Source of the DNA: Asaia bogorensis
GTDB lineage: Bacteria > Pseudomonadota > Alphaproteobacteria > Acetobacterales > Acetobacteraceae
Length of the DNA stretch: 64,000 bases
Assembly: GCA_945868845.1 (NCBI GenBank)
Contig: CAMBMS010000006.1
Location: forward strand, 83,272-147,271
Direction of reading: 5' to 3'
In this document: in pieces, positions 17,848 to 25,799 of the stretch
How positions within the stretch are numbered: the stretch's first letter is position 1
How the letters are laid out: each line of letters starts with the position of its first letter
Position numbers and translations under genes: made by a program
The notes under the pieces: generated by a model
What the model saw: the letters and a program-made list of their open reading frames with translations, nothing else
Database searches by the model: none
Told to the model about the DNA's origin: nothing

Positions 17848-17863
17848 CGTTTCACGCGAAACA
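17848..17863. promoter_or_regulatory. parS-like centromere site
   Basis: The 16-mer CGTTTCACGCGAAACA matches the widely conserved ParB-binding parS consensus TGTTTCACGTGAAACA at 14 of 16 positions (differences at positions 1 and 10). It lies in a non-coding gap of 183 bp between convergent genes, 33 bp past the DedA stop. parS sites cluster near the replication origin in most bacteria. ParB tolerance of the G-C change at the centre is uncertain. Confidence 0.5.
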
Positions 17864-17998
17864 ATCCACAGACCAGACAGCTTTCCGAGCCTCTTAAACT
17901 TACTGCCCGGAATAGGTTATAAATTCTGACTATTATATTATATAACTACGATCTTTTTCTGGACCCACCTCATTCCCATTCTCCCCCATATGCCTTCT

Positions 17999-18709
17999 TT
18001 ATAGACGCGGCATCTCCGCCAGCAGCCGCCCCAATTCCGGCAGCTTCATCCCATATCCCATCAGCCCCAGCACCGCCCACAATGCTGCCCCGTTGGTCGT
18101 CACCACGGGCTTGGCAAACTCCGCCTCCCACGCGGGCACGAACCGCATGGTTGGAAAATTTCCTCCCGGCACCACCAGCACCTCGATTTCGGCGCGATCC
18201 ATGCGCCGAAACGCGTCGCGCGCATGCTCCGGCCCCAACCCGCCGATCGCATAGGCGTCAGCAGCGTCGAATCCCTCCATCGCGACCACATCCAGCCCGT
18301 GCTGGCTCTCGAAATACCACTTTGCCCGGCCGATGACCTCCGGCGAATAAGGGGTGATCACCGCGATCCGCCGTGCCCCCAACGCCCGAACTGCCTGCCC
18401 AACTGCCCCCGCCGAGGTCACCGCGGGTGCGCCAGAGCCTTCCGCCATCTGCCGCGTCGTTACCGCGTCATAATCGTCCGAAAACAAGCTGGCGGATGTC
18501 TGCGCCAACGCTACCGCCTCCACCTTCGCCTGCCCCAACAGCTGCGATTGATACACCACATCCGCCGTCAGGCTAGGCGAAAACGGTGTGTTTCCGTCTT
18601 TTCCCAACCGCCCATAATGCGCCTGCAACCCTCCCGGTAGCAGCCGCGTATATTCGCCTTCCACCGTCGTATTCGTCGCCGGAATCAGCACCCCAAAATG
18701 CCGCGTCAT
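17999..18709 (-). CDS. Asp/Glu racemase / maleate isomerase-fold protein without catalytic cysteines
   Basis: 236 residues starting at ATG 18709, which is preceded by a GAGGGGATTTCC leader; a longer upstream frame lacks coding character. N-terminal G-V-L-I-P-A-T-N-T-T-V-E matches the maleate cis-trans isomerase / arylmalonate decarboxylase group (V-L-x-P-S-x-N-T-x-x-E). Both active-site cysteines are absent: the first region reads A-Q-T-S-A-S instead of A-C-T-S-x-S, the second V-V-P-G-G-N-F-P-T-M instead of I-x-C-T-x-x. The whole protein has no Cys. It is otherwise intact, so it may be a non-enzymatic or differently acting relative. Confidence 0.75.
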   Translation of the reverse strand: MTRHFGVLIPATNTTVEGEYTRLLPGGLQAHYGRLGKDGNTPFSPSLTADVVYQSQLLGQAKVEAVALAQTSASLFSDDYDAVTTRQMAEGSGAPAVTSAGAVGQAVRALGARRIAVITPYSPEVIGRAKWYFESQHGLDVVAMEGFDAADAYAIGGLGPEHARDAFRRMDRAEIEVLVVPGGNFPTMRFVPAWEAEFAKPVVTTNGAALWAVLGLMGYGMKLPELGRLLAEMPRL

Positions 18710-18811
18710 GGAAATCCCCTCGGATGAAGCCGATGAACCATAATAATCCGAACCATCTCTACCGTCTCGCCCCCTCCCCAAACCCCACCGCCGTGCTATG
18801 CCCCCGGCGGA

Positions 18812-19726
18812 ATGAAAATCCTTTTCGTCTCCTCCAATCGTCTGGGCGATGCCGTCCTCACCACCGGGTTGTTGGATCATCTGATTCGCACCTACCCGAA
18901 CTCGCGCATCACCGTCGCCACCGGCCCCATCGCCGCCGGTGTCTTCACCCACATGCCGCAACTCGAACGCCTAATTGTGTTCCAGAAGCAAAGCTATGAC
19001 CGCCACTGGCTCCCCCTCTGGTGGTTTGCCGTCCGGCAGGTCTGGGATCTGGTGGTCGATATCCGGGCCTCCGGCATGGCCTATCTGGTCCCCACCAAAA
19101 GCCGCGTCGTTATGCGCAACGACCTTCCGGGCACAAAGGTGGAACAACTAGGCACTATCCTCGGCCTCAACCCGCCCCCCATGCCGGTTACCTGGACGAG
19201 TCCGCAAGACCACACCCGCGCCGCACAACTCCTGCCCCCCGGTACCCCCATCATCGCGCTCGGTCCCACCGCCAGCCGTAGTATCAAGATGTGGCCGGCG
19301 GAAAAATTCACCGCTTTGTTCCATGCCCTCGCTGCCGGCCCCCTGCCCGGCGCCCGCGCCGCCATTCTCGCCGGCCCCGGCGCGCTGGAGGAAGAACTCT
19401 CCGCCCCCCTGCGCGCCGCCCTGCCCGACGCGATCGATTTACGCGGTGCTCTCGCCATCCCAGAAGTCACCGCCTGCCTGCAACGCTGCGCGCTCTATAT
19501 CGGCAATGATTCCGGCCTAATGCATCTTGCCGCCGCCGCCGCCGTGCCCACAATCGGCCTGTTCGGCCCCACCGACTGGCGCGAATACGGCCCTACCGGG
19601 CAATGCGCCGATGTGGCCGTCGCCACCGATGCCACGATGGCCGGCATCAGCGTCGAGGCAGCACTCGCCGCTGCCGCCAAACTATTGCGCGCCGCCCCCG
19701 TTGCCAGCCCCCCCCCTCCGTCCTAG
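18812..19726 (+). CDS. Glycosyltransferase family 9 (heptosyltransferase-like)
   Basis: 304 residues with the ADP-heptose:LPS heptosyltransferase fold. N-terminal S-S-N-R-L-G-D-A-V-L-T-T-G is the acceptor-side loop with the catalytic Asp. The C-terminal nucleotide-sugar site reads Y-I-G-N-D-S-G-L-M-H-L-A-A-A, followed by G-L-F-G-P-T-D. It probably adds a heptose or related sugar to the LPS inner core. Divergent from the racemase-like gene with a 102-bp gap. The sequence is Pro/Ala-rich at the C-terminus. Confidence 0.87.
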   Translation: MKILFVSSNRLGDAVLTTGLLDHLIRTYPNSRITVATGPIAAGVFTHMPQLERLIVFQKQSYDRHWLPLWWFAVRQVWDLVVDIRASGMAYLVPTKSRVVMRNDLPGTKVEQLGTILGLNPPPMPVTWTSPQDHTRAAQLLPPGTPIIALGPTASRSIKMWPAEKFTALFHALAAGPLPGARAAILAGPGALEEELSAPLRAALPDAIDLRGALAIPEVTACLQRCALYIGNDSGLMHLAAAAAVPTIGLFGPTDWREYGPTGQCADVAVATDATMAGISVEAALAAAAKLLRAAPVASPPPPS

Positions 19727-19780
19727 TTTCGCCTCCCTTTGGCAACAAACTTGCCATAATACATTCTAAGGGAGAAAATA

Positions 19781-21406
19781 ATGAAAGTCGGCGAAGCCAT
19801 CGCGCACATTATGAAGGTCGAGGGGATGGACATCCTCTGCGGCTATCCGGTTAATCATCTGATCGAATTCGCCGCCGCGCAGGACATCCGCCCGATCATG
19901 GTGCGCCAGGAACGTATCGGCATCCACATGGCGGACGCTATCTCCCGCGTCACGTCCGGCAAGAAATTGGGCGCCTTCTGCATGCAGCACGGTCCAGGCG
20001 CGGAAAACGCCTATGGCGGCGTCGCTCAATGTTATGGCGAATCCATTCCCGTGCTAATCTTGCCAATGGGCTACCCGCGCCATCTCGCGGGCATCGACCC
20101 GAATTTCAGCTCCACCACGCAAATGCGCGGCGTGACCAAATCGGCGGAGCAGATCATTCTGCCGAAGGAAACCCCAAACATCCTGCGCCGCGCGATGAGC
20201 AAGCTGCGCAATGGCCGGGGCGGCCCCTGCCTCGTTGAAATCCCCACCGATATCTGGAATGAGGAAATCGGCGATTTTACCTATACCCCGGTCGTCACAG
20301 CGAAGACCGCGCCCGACCCCGCCGATGTCCGCAAGGCCGCTACCGCGATTCTCGCCGCCAAACGCCCGCTGATCTATGCCGGCACCGGCGTGCATTGGGC
20401 AGAAGCCTGGCCACAGTTGAGAAAATTCGCAGAACTTCTGGGCGCTCCCGTTACCACCAGCCTCGGCGGCAAAAGTTCCTTCCCCGAAAATCACCCACTC
20501 TCGCTGGGCTCCGGCGGTAATGCCGTCTCCAAGCAGGTGCATCACTTCGTACAGAACGCCGATCTGATCATCGGCATCGGATGCTCGTTTACCGAAACAA
20601 ATTTCGGCATCAAATTTCCGAATGGCAAAAAATTCGTCCACGCCACTTTAGATCCCGACCACCTTAATAAAGATGTGCGCGCAGAAGTCGGCCTGCTCGG
20701 CGATGCGGCATTAACCCTAGAAGCCCTTATCGGCGAGCTTGGCCAAACCATCAAATCTCCGCGCGACCCCAGCCCAGTGGTGGCTGAAATCATCAAGCTG
20801 CGCGAGGAATTCATGGCACAATGGATGCCGCTGCTGACATCCAACGACGCGCCGCTGAACCCCTATCGCGTGATCTGGGATCTGATGCACACGGTGGATG
20901 GTAAGAACACCATCATCACCCATGACGCTGGCAGCCCGCGCGACCAGATTTCACCATTCTGGGTCTCCACCGAACCGCTTTCCTATATCGGCTGGGGCAA
21001 GACCACGCAGCTAGGCTACGGCCTCGGCCTCGCCATGGGCGCCAAGCTGGCAAAACCCGAAAAACTCTGCATTAACCTGTGGGGCGACGCCGCCATCGGC
21101 TTCACCGGCATGGACTTTGAAACGGCGGTGCGCGAGCGCATTCCCATCCTCTCTATCCTGCTGAACAATTTCTCCATGGCGATCGAGCTGAAAGTCATGC
21201 CGATCTCGACGGAAAAATACCGTTCGACCGATATCTCCGGCAACTACGCCGACATGGCGAAAGCCTTCGGCGGCTATGGCGAGCGCGTCACTCAGCCGGG
21301 CGACATCAAATCCGCCATCCAGCGCGGCATCAAAGCCACGCAGGCCGGCCAGCCGGCCTTGCTGGAATTCATCACCAGCAAGGAAACTCGGGTTTCCAAG
21401 CTATAA
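19781..21406 (+). CDS. ThDP-dependent enzyme (acetolactate synthase / benzoylformate decarboxylase superfamily)
   Basis: 541 residues in three domains: Pyr domain (about 1-170) with the catalytic Glu44 in R-Q-E-R-I-G-I-H-M-A, a central DHS-like domain (about 190-330), and a PP domain with the ThDP/Mg motif near 425-455 reading W-G-D-A-A-I-G ... L-L-N-N (GDA rather than GDG). A GGGAG Shine-Dalgarno precedes the ATG. It is not a standard IlvB (no regulatory partner) and resembles uncharacterised ThDP proteins clustered with hydroxyacid dehydrogenases. The following MR/MLE remnant and 2-hydroxyacid dehydrogenase suggest a sugar-acid or hydroxy-acid pathway. Confidence 0.85.
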   Translation: MKVGEAIAHIMKVEGMDILCGYPVNHLIEFAAAQDIRPIMVRQERIGIHMADAISRVTSGKKLGAFCMQHGPGAENAYGGVAQCYGESIPVLILPMGYPRHLAGIDPNFSSTTQMRGVTKSAEQIILPKETPNILRRAMSKLRNGRGGPCLVEIPTDIWNEEIGDFTYTPVVTAKTAPDPADVRKAATAILAAKRPLIYAGTGVHWAEAWPQLRKFAELLGAPVTTSLGGKSSFPENHPLSLGSGGNAVSKQVHHFVQNADLIIGIGCSFTETNFGIKFPNGKKFVHATLDPDHLNKDVRAEVGLLGDAALTLEALIGELGQTIKSPRDPSPVVAEIIKLREEFMAQWMPLLTSNDAPLNPYRVIWDLMHTVDGKNTIITHDAGSPRDQISPFWVSTEPLSYIGWGKTTQLGYGLGLAMGAKLAKPEKLCINLWGDAAIGFTGMDFETAVRERIPILSILLNNFSMAIELKVMPISTEKYRSTDISGNYADMAKAFGGYGERVTQPGDIKSAIQRGIKATQAGQPALLEFITSKETRVSKL

Positions 21407-21414
21407 ATCGGATT

Positions 21415-21443
21415 GCGGCGGGGGTAATATCCGCTCCCGCCGC
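21415..21443 (+). terminator. GC-rich hairpin after the ThDP gene
   Basis: GCGGCGGG (21415-21422) pairs perfectly with CCCGCCGC (21436-21443) around a 13-nt loop. It lies 8 bp after the stop codon. There is no T-run, so it could be a Rho-assisted terminator or a processing/attenuation hairpin between the ThDP gene and the following genes. Confidence 0.35.
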
Positions 21444-21541
21444 CGCCGTACCGCCACGCCCGCGCCTGCGGGCTTCCACGACTTCCGCCTTGCGTTGGAT
21501 CACCGTGGATCGTCGCCGACCAACCAGTAGGAGAACTCGGT

Positions 21542-21949
21542 ATGAAAGTCGCCCGCATGGACACGCTGCGTGCCGATGCTGGCTGGCGCATGTTCTCCTA
21601 TCTGAAGATCACCACCGATGACGGCATCATCGGCTGGTCAGAATTCACCGAAAGCTTTGATAATGCCGGCCTTGCCGACTCGCTGAAAATCGCAGCGATG
21701 GCGGAAGTGTATGAAATGAACCGTGCGCCGCATAATTTCTTCGGACATCTCTGCACAATTATCTCCGCGCATTTCTCCGCCAATATACCGAATTTTCGCG
21801 TCATGGAAATCGACATCGACAGCTGTCCCTGGCGCGATGAATTCTATCACGCCGTGCCGGAATTCGAAAATGGTGGCCTAAAATTTTCCACCTGCTCCGG
21901 CTGGAGCATGAACATCAAAGAAGCCGCCGTCCGCGCTCCCCCGAAGTAA
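21542..21949 (+). pseudogene. Mandelate racemase / muconate-lactonizing enzyme (enolase superfamily), internally deleted
   Basis: 135 codons, open from ATG to stop. The first 44 residues are the capping-domain N-terminus (M-K-V-A-R-M-D-T-L-R ... G-W-S-E-F-T-E-S-F). The remaining 90 jump to the C-terminal end of the same family (A-P-H-N-F-F-G-H-L, then F-R-V-M-E-I-D-I-D ... P-W-R-D-E-F). The family is about 380-400 residues, so roughly 250 residues have been lost in frame near 21675, removing the barrel with all three metal ligands and the catalytic Lys/His. It cannot be an active enzyme of the family. Good Shine-Dalgarno (AGGAG). Confidence 0.8.
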
Positions 21950-21970
21950 GAGAACACAGGAGACCCCACC

Positions 21971-23026
21971 TTGGCCATATTCAAGATCGCCACCCCCGCC
22001 GGTGCCAGCTTCACCACCGCGGGCGGCGGCTATGACGATGAGATGAAACCGCTCCTCGACATGGGCATCGACGCCACCATTGTCGAAGGTCCCGTCGACG
22101 CTGCCAGATTCATCGCCTTCGCACAGGACGCCGACGCGATCTATGCAAAAGGCATCCGCTTCACCAAAGCCATGATTGACGGATTGCCGGACCGGTGCCG
22201 CGCCATCGTGCTCGGCTCGGTCGGCGTCGACAGCGTCGAAGTTACCGCCGCCACCGAGCGCGGCATACCGGTCACCAACTGCCCTGATACCTTTATCGAG
22301 GAAGTCGCAGATCATACGATGATGCTGCTGCTCTCTTCGTTCCGCCGCGCCATCGAACAGGACCGCATGGTGCGCGAAAATAAATGGCACGAAGGGCGCC
22401 CCGCACTGCTCAAAATTCCCCGCCTGATGGGCCAGACCCTCGGCCTCATCGCCTTCGGCCATGTCGCCCGCGCTGTCGCCAAGCGCGCCAAGCCCTTTGG
22501 CCTAAAAATTATCGCCTACGACCCGTTCATCGAGGAGCTGGTCATGGTTGAGCACGGGGTCGTTCCCGCCACATTGGAAGAGGTACTCTCCCAATCTGAT
22601 TTTATCTCCATGCACGCCCCCGCCACCCCAGAGGCCGAGGGCATGCTGATGGAAAAGCATTTTCGCATGATGAAACCCACCGCAGTTTTTATTAACTGCG
22701 GCCGTGGGCCGACCGTACAGGAATCCGCCCTCATTAAGGCACTAGCAGAAAATTGGATCGCCCATGCCGGTCTCGACGTTCTTGAAGTCGAACCCCCCGG
22801 CCATAACAACCCCATCCTGTCGATGCCGAACGTCACCCTGTCTGCACACACGGCCTCGGCCTCCGCCCGCTTCGACCCTGCCCGCAAAACCCATGTCGGA
22901 CGCGAGCTTAGCCTCGTGCTCTCCGGTAAATGGCCGATGAGCTGCGTCAACCCCTCCGTGCTGCAAAACAGCACTAAACTCCGCCGCTGGCAGCCCATCT
23001 CCATGGAACGCGGCCCCAATAGCTGA
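21971..23026 (+). CDS. D-isomer-specific 2-hydroxyacid dehydrogenase
   Basis: 351 residues, NAD(P)-dependent reductase/dehydrogenase of 2-hydroxy acids. The Rossmann loop reads L-G-L-I-A-F-G-H-V-A-R (the second Gly of GxGxxG is Ala). Catalytic Arg is in N-C-G-R-G-P-T, Glu in L-D-V-L-E-V-E-P-P, and His in L-S-A-H-T-A-S. The start is TTG at 21971, with AGGAG about 10 nt upstream; no earlier ATG fits. It is 21 nt after the MR/MLE remnant, in one transcription unit with the ThDP gene. Confidence 0.87.
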   Translation: MAIFKIATPAGASFTTAGGGYDDEMKPLLDMGIDATIVEGPVDAARFIAFAQDADAIYAKGIRFTKAMIDGLPDRCRAIVLGSVGVDSVEVTAATERGIPVTNCPDTFIEEVADHTMMLLLSSFRRAIEQDRMVRENKWHEGRPALLKIPRLMGQTLGLIAFGHVARAVAKRAKPFGLKIIAYDPFIEELVMVEHGVVPATLEEVLSQSDFISMHAPATPEAEGMLMEKHFRMMKPTAVFINCGRGPTVQESALIKALAENWIAHAGLDVLEVEPPGHNNPILSMPNVTLSAHTASASARFDPARKTHVGRELSLVLSGKWPMSCVNPSVLQNSTKLRRWQPISMERGPNS

Positions 23027-23039
23027 TACCAGATTTCGA

Positions 23040-23150
23040 TTTGCACGGCCTGTTGAAAGAGAAATTGGGGGCTTTCCCCCCAATTGCCCACCAAGAGCGT
23101 AACGCCCCTTAACTAGGTTAGGGGCAGCGCCCCGACCTTCCTCACGCACG
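23040..23150. repeat. Dispersed hairpin-rich intergenic repeat (copy 1)
   Basis: Between convergent genes. On the minus strand it reads GGGGCGCTGCCCC, TAAGGGGCG, CGTTACGCTCTTGGTGGG, then a hairpin GGGGG-aaa-GCCCCC (approximate order). The same word order, with substitutions, occurs on the plus strand at 50926-51075. No coding sense. It may act as a bidirectional transcription terminator or be a small mobile repeat. Confidence 0.5.
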
Positions 23151-23161
23151 CGCCCCCAGCC

Positions 23162-23776
23162 CTATGCCTTCACGCCCATACCCCGCATGAAGCGGTCGCG
23201 GATAAGGGAAGGGTCGCGTTCAGTGGTGGCGACGGGTTTGTTGTTGTTGATGCGGCAGCCGATCAACCAGGGGCCGTCTTCGGTGAGCGCGCGGTCGAGC
23301 AGTGCCTCGAAATGCGCTTCGTCCTCGGCCCATGTGGATTGTGCGATGCCGGCGCCGCGGGCGATGGCAACGATATCGGCGCCGAGTTCGCTAGCGGCCA
23401 CCTGCCCGCCGGTGATCTGGTAGCCGCCATTATCGAGGATGATGATGGTGAGGTTTCTCGGCGCTCGTGCCCCCACCGTGGCGAGGCAGCCGAGTTGCAT
23501 CAGGATCGAGCCATCGCCTTCCAGAGCGATGACTTTGCGCGCCGGTTGCGCAATGGCGACGCCGAGCGCGATCGGCACGGCAAGGCCCATGCTGCCGAGC
23601 ATGTAGAAATTTTGCGGCCGGTGGCCGACAGCCCAGAGATCAAAATTGGACCAGCCGATGCCGCCGATCACGGCTTCCTCGCGCTTCAGTTTCCCGACCA
23701 TGCGCTGGGTCAGGTTGAAGCGGTCCATCACCTTAGCGTCGGAGCGGACCATCCGTTGATTTTGGTTTCCCGACAT
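23162..23776 (-). CDS. ThDP-binding decarboxylase, beta (PP-domain) subunit, sulfopyruvate/phosphonopyruvate decarboxylase-like
   Basis: 204 residues, only the C-terminal PP domain of a ThDP enzyme. The cofactor motif is E-G-D-G-S-I-L-M-Q-L-G ... I-I-L-D-N-G-G-Y near residues 95-125. The ATG at 23776 has AAGGAG upstream and begins 4 bp after the alpha-subunit stop. Together the two chains resemble ComD/ComE of sulfopyruvate decarboxylase and fused phosphonopyruvate decarboxylases, which decarboxylate 3-substituted pyruvates. No sulfonate or phosphonate genes are adjacent, so the substrate is open. Confidence 0.82.
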   Translation of the reverse strand: MSGNQNQRMVRSDAKVMDRFNLTQRMVGKLKREEAVIGGIGWSNFDLWAVGHRPQNFYMLGSMGLAVPIALGVAIAQPARKVIALEGDGSILMQLGCLATVGARAPRNLTIIILDNGGYQITGGQVAASELGADIVAIARGAGIAQSTWAEDEAHFEALLDRALTEDGPWLIGCRINNNKPVATTERDPSLIRDRFMRGMGVKA

Positions 23777-23780
23777 CACG

Positions 23781-24308
23781 CTACTCCTTGAACACCTTGC
23801 CGCCGGTGAGCAGGGGGGAAAGAATGAAAGTAGCCGGCTGTTGCGTGGCCACAGCCTGGCGGATAGAGCGGTCAATGATGAATTCCACCTCGTCCACCCG
23901 GGTGAGAGTATGATGTTCCATCGCTAGGCTGTCGAGACTGGGGCGCATCGTACGCGCCACCAGGGTCTGGCCGATATTGAATTCTCCCAAGGTACCACGT
24001 TCGGAGACCATGAGAAGAATAGGAATCTGAAACGGGACCGGCAACGAGGCCAGCACGTTCGGCAGGGTGGCAAAGCCCGAGGTTTGCATCAACACAATCG
24101 CGTGCATGCCCGCCATCCAGGCGCCGCAGGCGATGCCGACGGCTTCTTCTTCCCGCGTGCTGGTGAAAACGGTGAAGAACGGATCGGTCTCCAGGAGGGC
24201 GATCAGCGGACGCAGGACATTATCCGGTACATACGGTACTAGCCGCACGTTATGCGCGCGCAGCACGTCACGGGTAATTTCAAACCAGGCGCGGGTTTCC
24301 CCTGCCAT
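23781..24308 (-). CDS. ThDP-binding decarboxylase, alpha (Pyr-domain) subunit
   Basis: 175 residues, only the N-terminal Pyr domain. The Glu needed to activate ThDP lies in S-T-R-E-E-E-A-V-G-I-A-C-G-A-W (about residues 53-55), and the F-A-T-L-P-N-V-L-A-S-L-P segment is typical of ComD/phosphonopyruvate decarboxylase N-termini. The ATG at 24308 is preceded by GAGGGGG; a longer frame upstream would overlap the divergent tcuA promoter. It is co-transcribed with the beta subunit and divergent from tcuAB (93-bp gap). Confidence 0.82.
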   Translation of the reverse strand: MAGETRAWFEITRDVLRAHNVRLVPYVPDNVLRPLIALLETDPFFTVFTSTREEEAVGIACGAWMAGMHAIVLMQTSGFATLPNVLASLPVPFQIPILLMVSERGTLGEFNIGQTLVARTMRPSLDSLAMEHHTLTRVDEVEFIIDRSIRQAVATQQPATFILSPLLTGGKVFKE

Positions 24309-24401
24309 GTGTGCCCCCTCAAAAGGTTGATGATATTGTAGCCCTGCGTATACGCCTGTATAGGGCGGTCGGACCAGGGGCGCAGTGCAAGGTACGACGA
24401 A

Positions 24402-25799
24402 ATGGTCGATCTGACGCAGGTTTACGATGTGGTGGTGGTGGGTGGCGGTAACGCGGCGCTTTGCGCGGCGATCACGGCACGGCAGGCGGGTTGCTCCGTG
24501 CTGGTGCTGGAACACGCGCCGAAATCTATGCGTGGCGGCAATAGCCGCCATACTCGAAATCTGCGCGCCATGCACACCACGCCCACAGGTGTGCTGACGG
24601 ACACCTATCTGGAAGATGAGTATTGGGACGATCTGCTGCGCGTCACCGGCGGGCAGACGGATGAAGGGCTGGCGCGGATGACCATTCGTGCCTCGGCCGC
24701 GGTGTTCAAATGGATGCTGGATTCGGGTGTACGATTCCAGCCCTCGCTTTCCGGCACGCTATCGCTTTCGCGCACTAATGCGTTCTTTCTTGGTGGTGGC
24801 AAGGCGTTGCTGAATGCGCATTACATGACCGCTCAACGGTTGGGCATCGATATTCTGTATGATACCGAAGTCATACTCCTAAACATGGATGATGGTTTTG
24901 TACGTTCCGCCACGTTGACCTGCCATGGGTTTCCGGAAACCGTGCGCGGCAAGGTGTTTGTGGCATCGTCCGGTGGTTTCCAGGCCAATCTGGAATGGCT
25001 GAAGCATTACTGGGGCGAGGCAGCGGATAATTTTCTCATCCGCGGCACGCCTTATAATAAGGGCCGGGTGCTGAAAAATCTGCTGGACCAGGGCGTGGCG
25101 GCGGTCGGAGATCCGACGCAGTTCCATGCCGTGGCCATTGATGGCCGCGCGCCAAAATTCGATGGCGGCATCGTCACGCGGCTCGATTGCGTGCCGTTCA
25201 GCGTAGTAGTGAACAAGGACGGCAAACGTTTCTATGATGAAGGTGAGGATGTGTGGCCGAAGCGCTATGCCATCTGGGGTCGGCTGGTGGCGCAGCAACC
25301 GGACCAGGTTGCCTATTCGATCATCGATTCAAAATCGACGACGTTGTTCATGCCATCGGTGTTTCCCGCCATCGCCGCGCAGACGATTGGCGAACTTGCG
25401 GAGCGGCTCGGACTTGATCCCCCGACAGTCATCGATACGATAGCGCAATACAACGCCGCCGTTCGTGCGGGAAAATTCGATAGTACAAAATTGGATGAAT
25501 GCCGCACAGAAGGACTTGCTCCGCCAAAGACGCATTGGGCGCGCAAGATCGACCAGGGGCCATTCTATGGCTATCCGCTGCGCCCGGGTATCACGTTTAC
25601 TTATCTCGGCGTGCGGGTGAATGAACGGGCGCAGGTGCTGATGGACAATGGCGCGCCGGCGGCCAATCTGTTTGCGTCCGGTGAGATTATGGCTGGAAAT
25701 ATTCTAGGCAAGGGCTATCTCGCGGGGTTTGGTATGACGATCGGCACAGTATTTGGCCGCATCGCAGGGGCGGAGGCGGCAAAGCATGTCCGAAATTGA
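24402..25799 (+). CDS. tcuA: FAD-dependent tricarballylate dehydrogenase-like protein TcuA
   Basis: 465 residues, flavoprotein of the fumarate reductase/succinate dehydrogenase family. N-terminal dinucleotide motif V-V-V-G-G-G-N-A-A-L-C-A-A; S-M-R-G-G-N-S-R-H-T-R follows, as in TcuA. C-terminal G-Y-L-A-G-F-G-M-T-I-G-T-V-F-G-R closes the FAD site. TcuA oxidises tricarballylate to cis-aconitate and passes electrons to TcuB. It overlaps tcuB by 14 nt. The citrate/tricarballylate transporter TcuC and regulator TcuR are absent here, so the substrate may differ. Confidence 0.87.
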   Translation: MVDLTQVYDVVVVGGGNAALCAAITARQAGCSVLVLEHAPKSMRGGNSRHTRNLRAMHTTPTGVLTDTYLEDEYWDDLLRVTGGQTDEGLARMTIRASAAVFKWMLDSGVRFQPSLSGTLSLSRTNAFFLGGGKALLNAHYMTAQRLGIDILYDTEVILLNMDDGFVRSATLTCHGFPETVRGKVFVASSGGFQANLEWLKHYWGEAADNFLIRGTPYNKGRVLKNLLDQGVAAVGDPTQFHAVAIDGRAPKFDGGIVTRLDCVPFSVVVNKDGKRFYDEGEDVWPKRYAIWGRLVAQQPDQVAYSIIDSKSTTLFMPSVFPAIAAQTIGELAERLGLDPPTVIDTIAQYNAAVRAGKFDSTKLDECRTEGLAPPKTHWARKIDQGPFYGYPLRPGITFTYLGVRVNERAQVLMDNGAPAANLFASGEIMAGNILGKGYLAGFGMTIGTVFGRIAGAEAAKHVRN

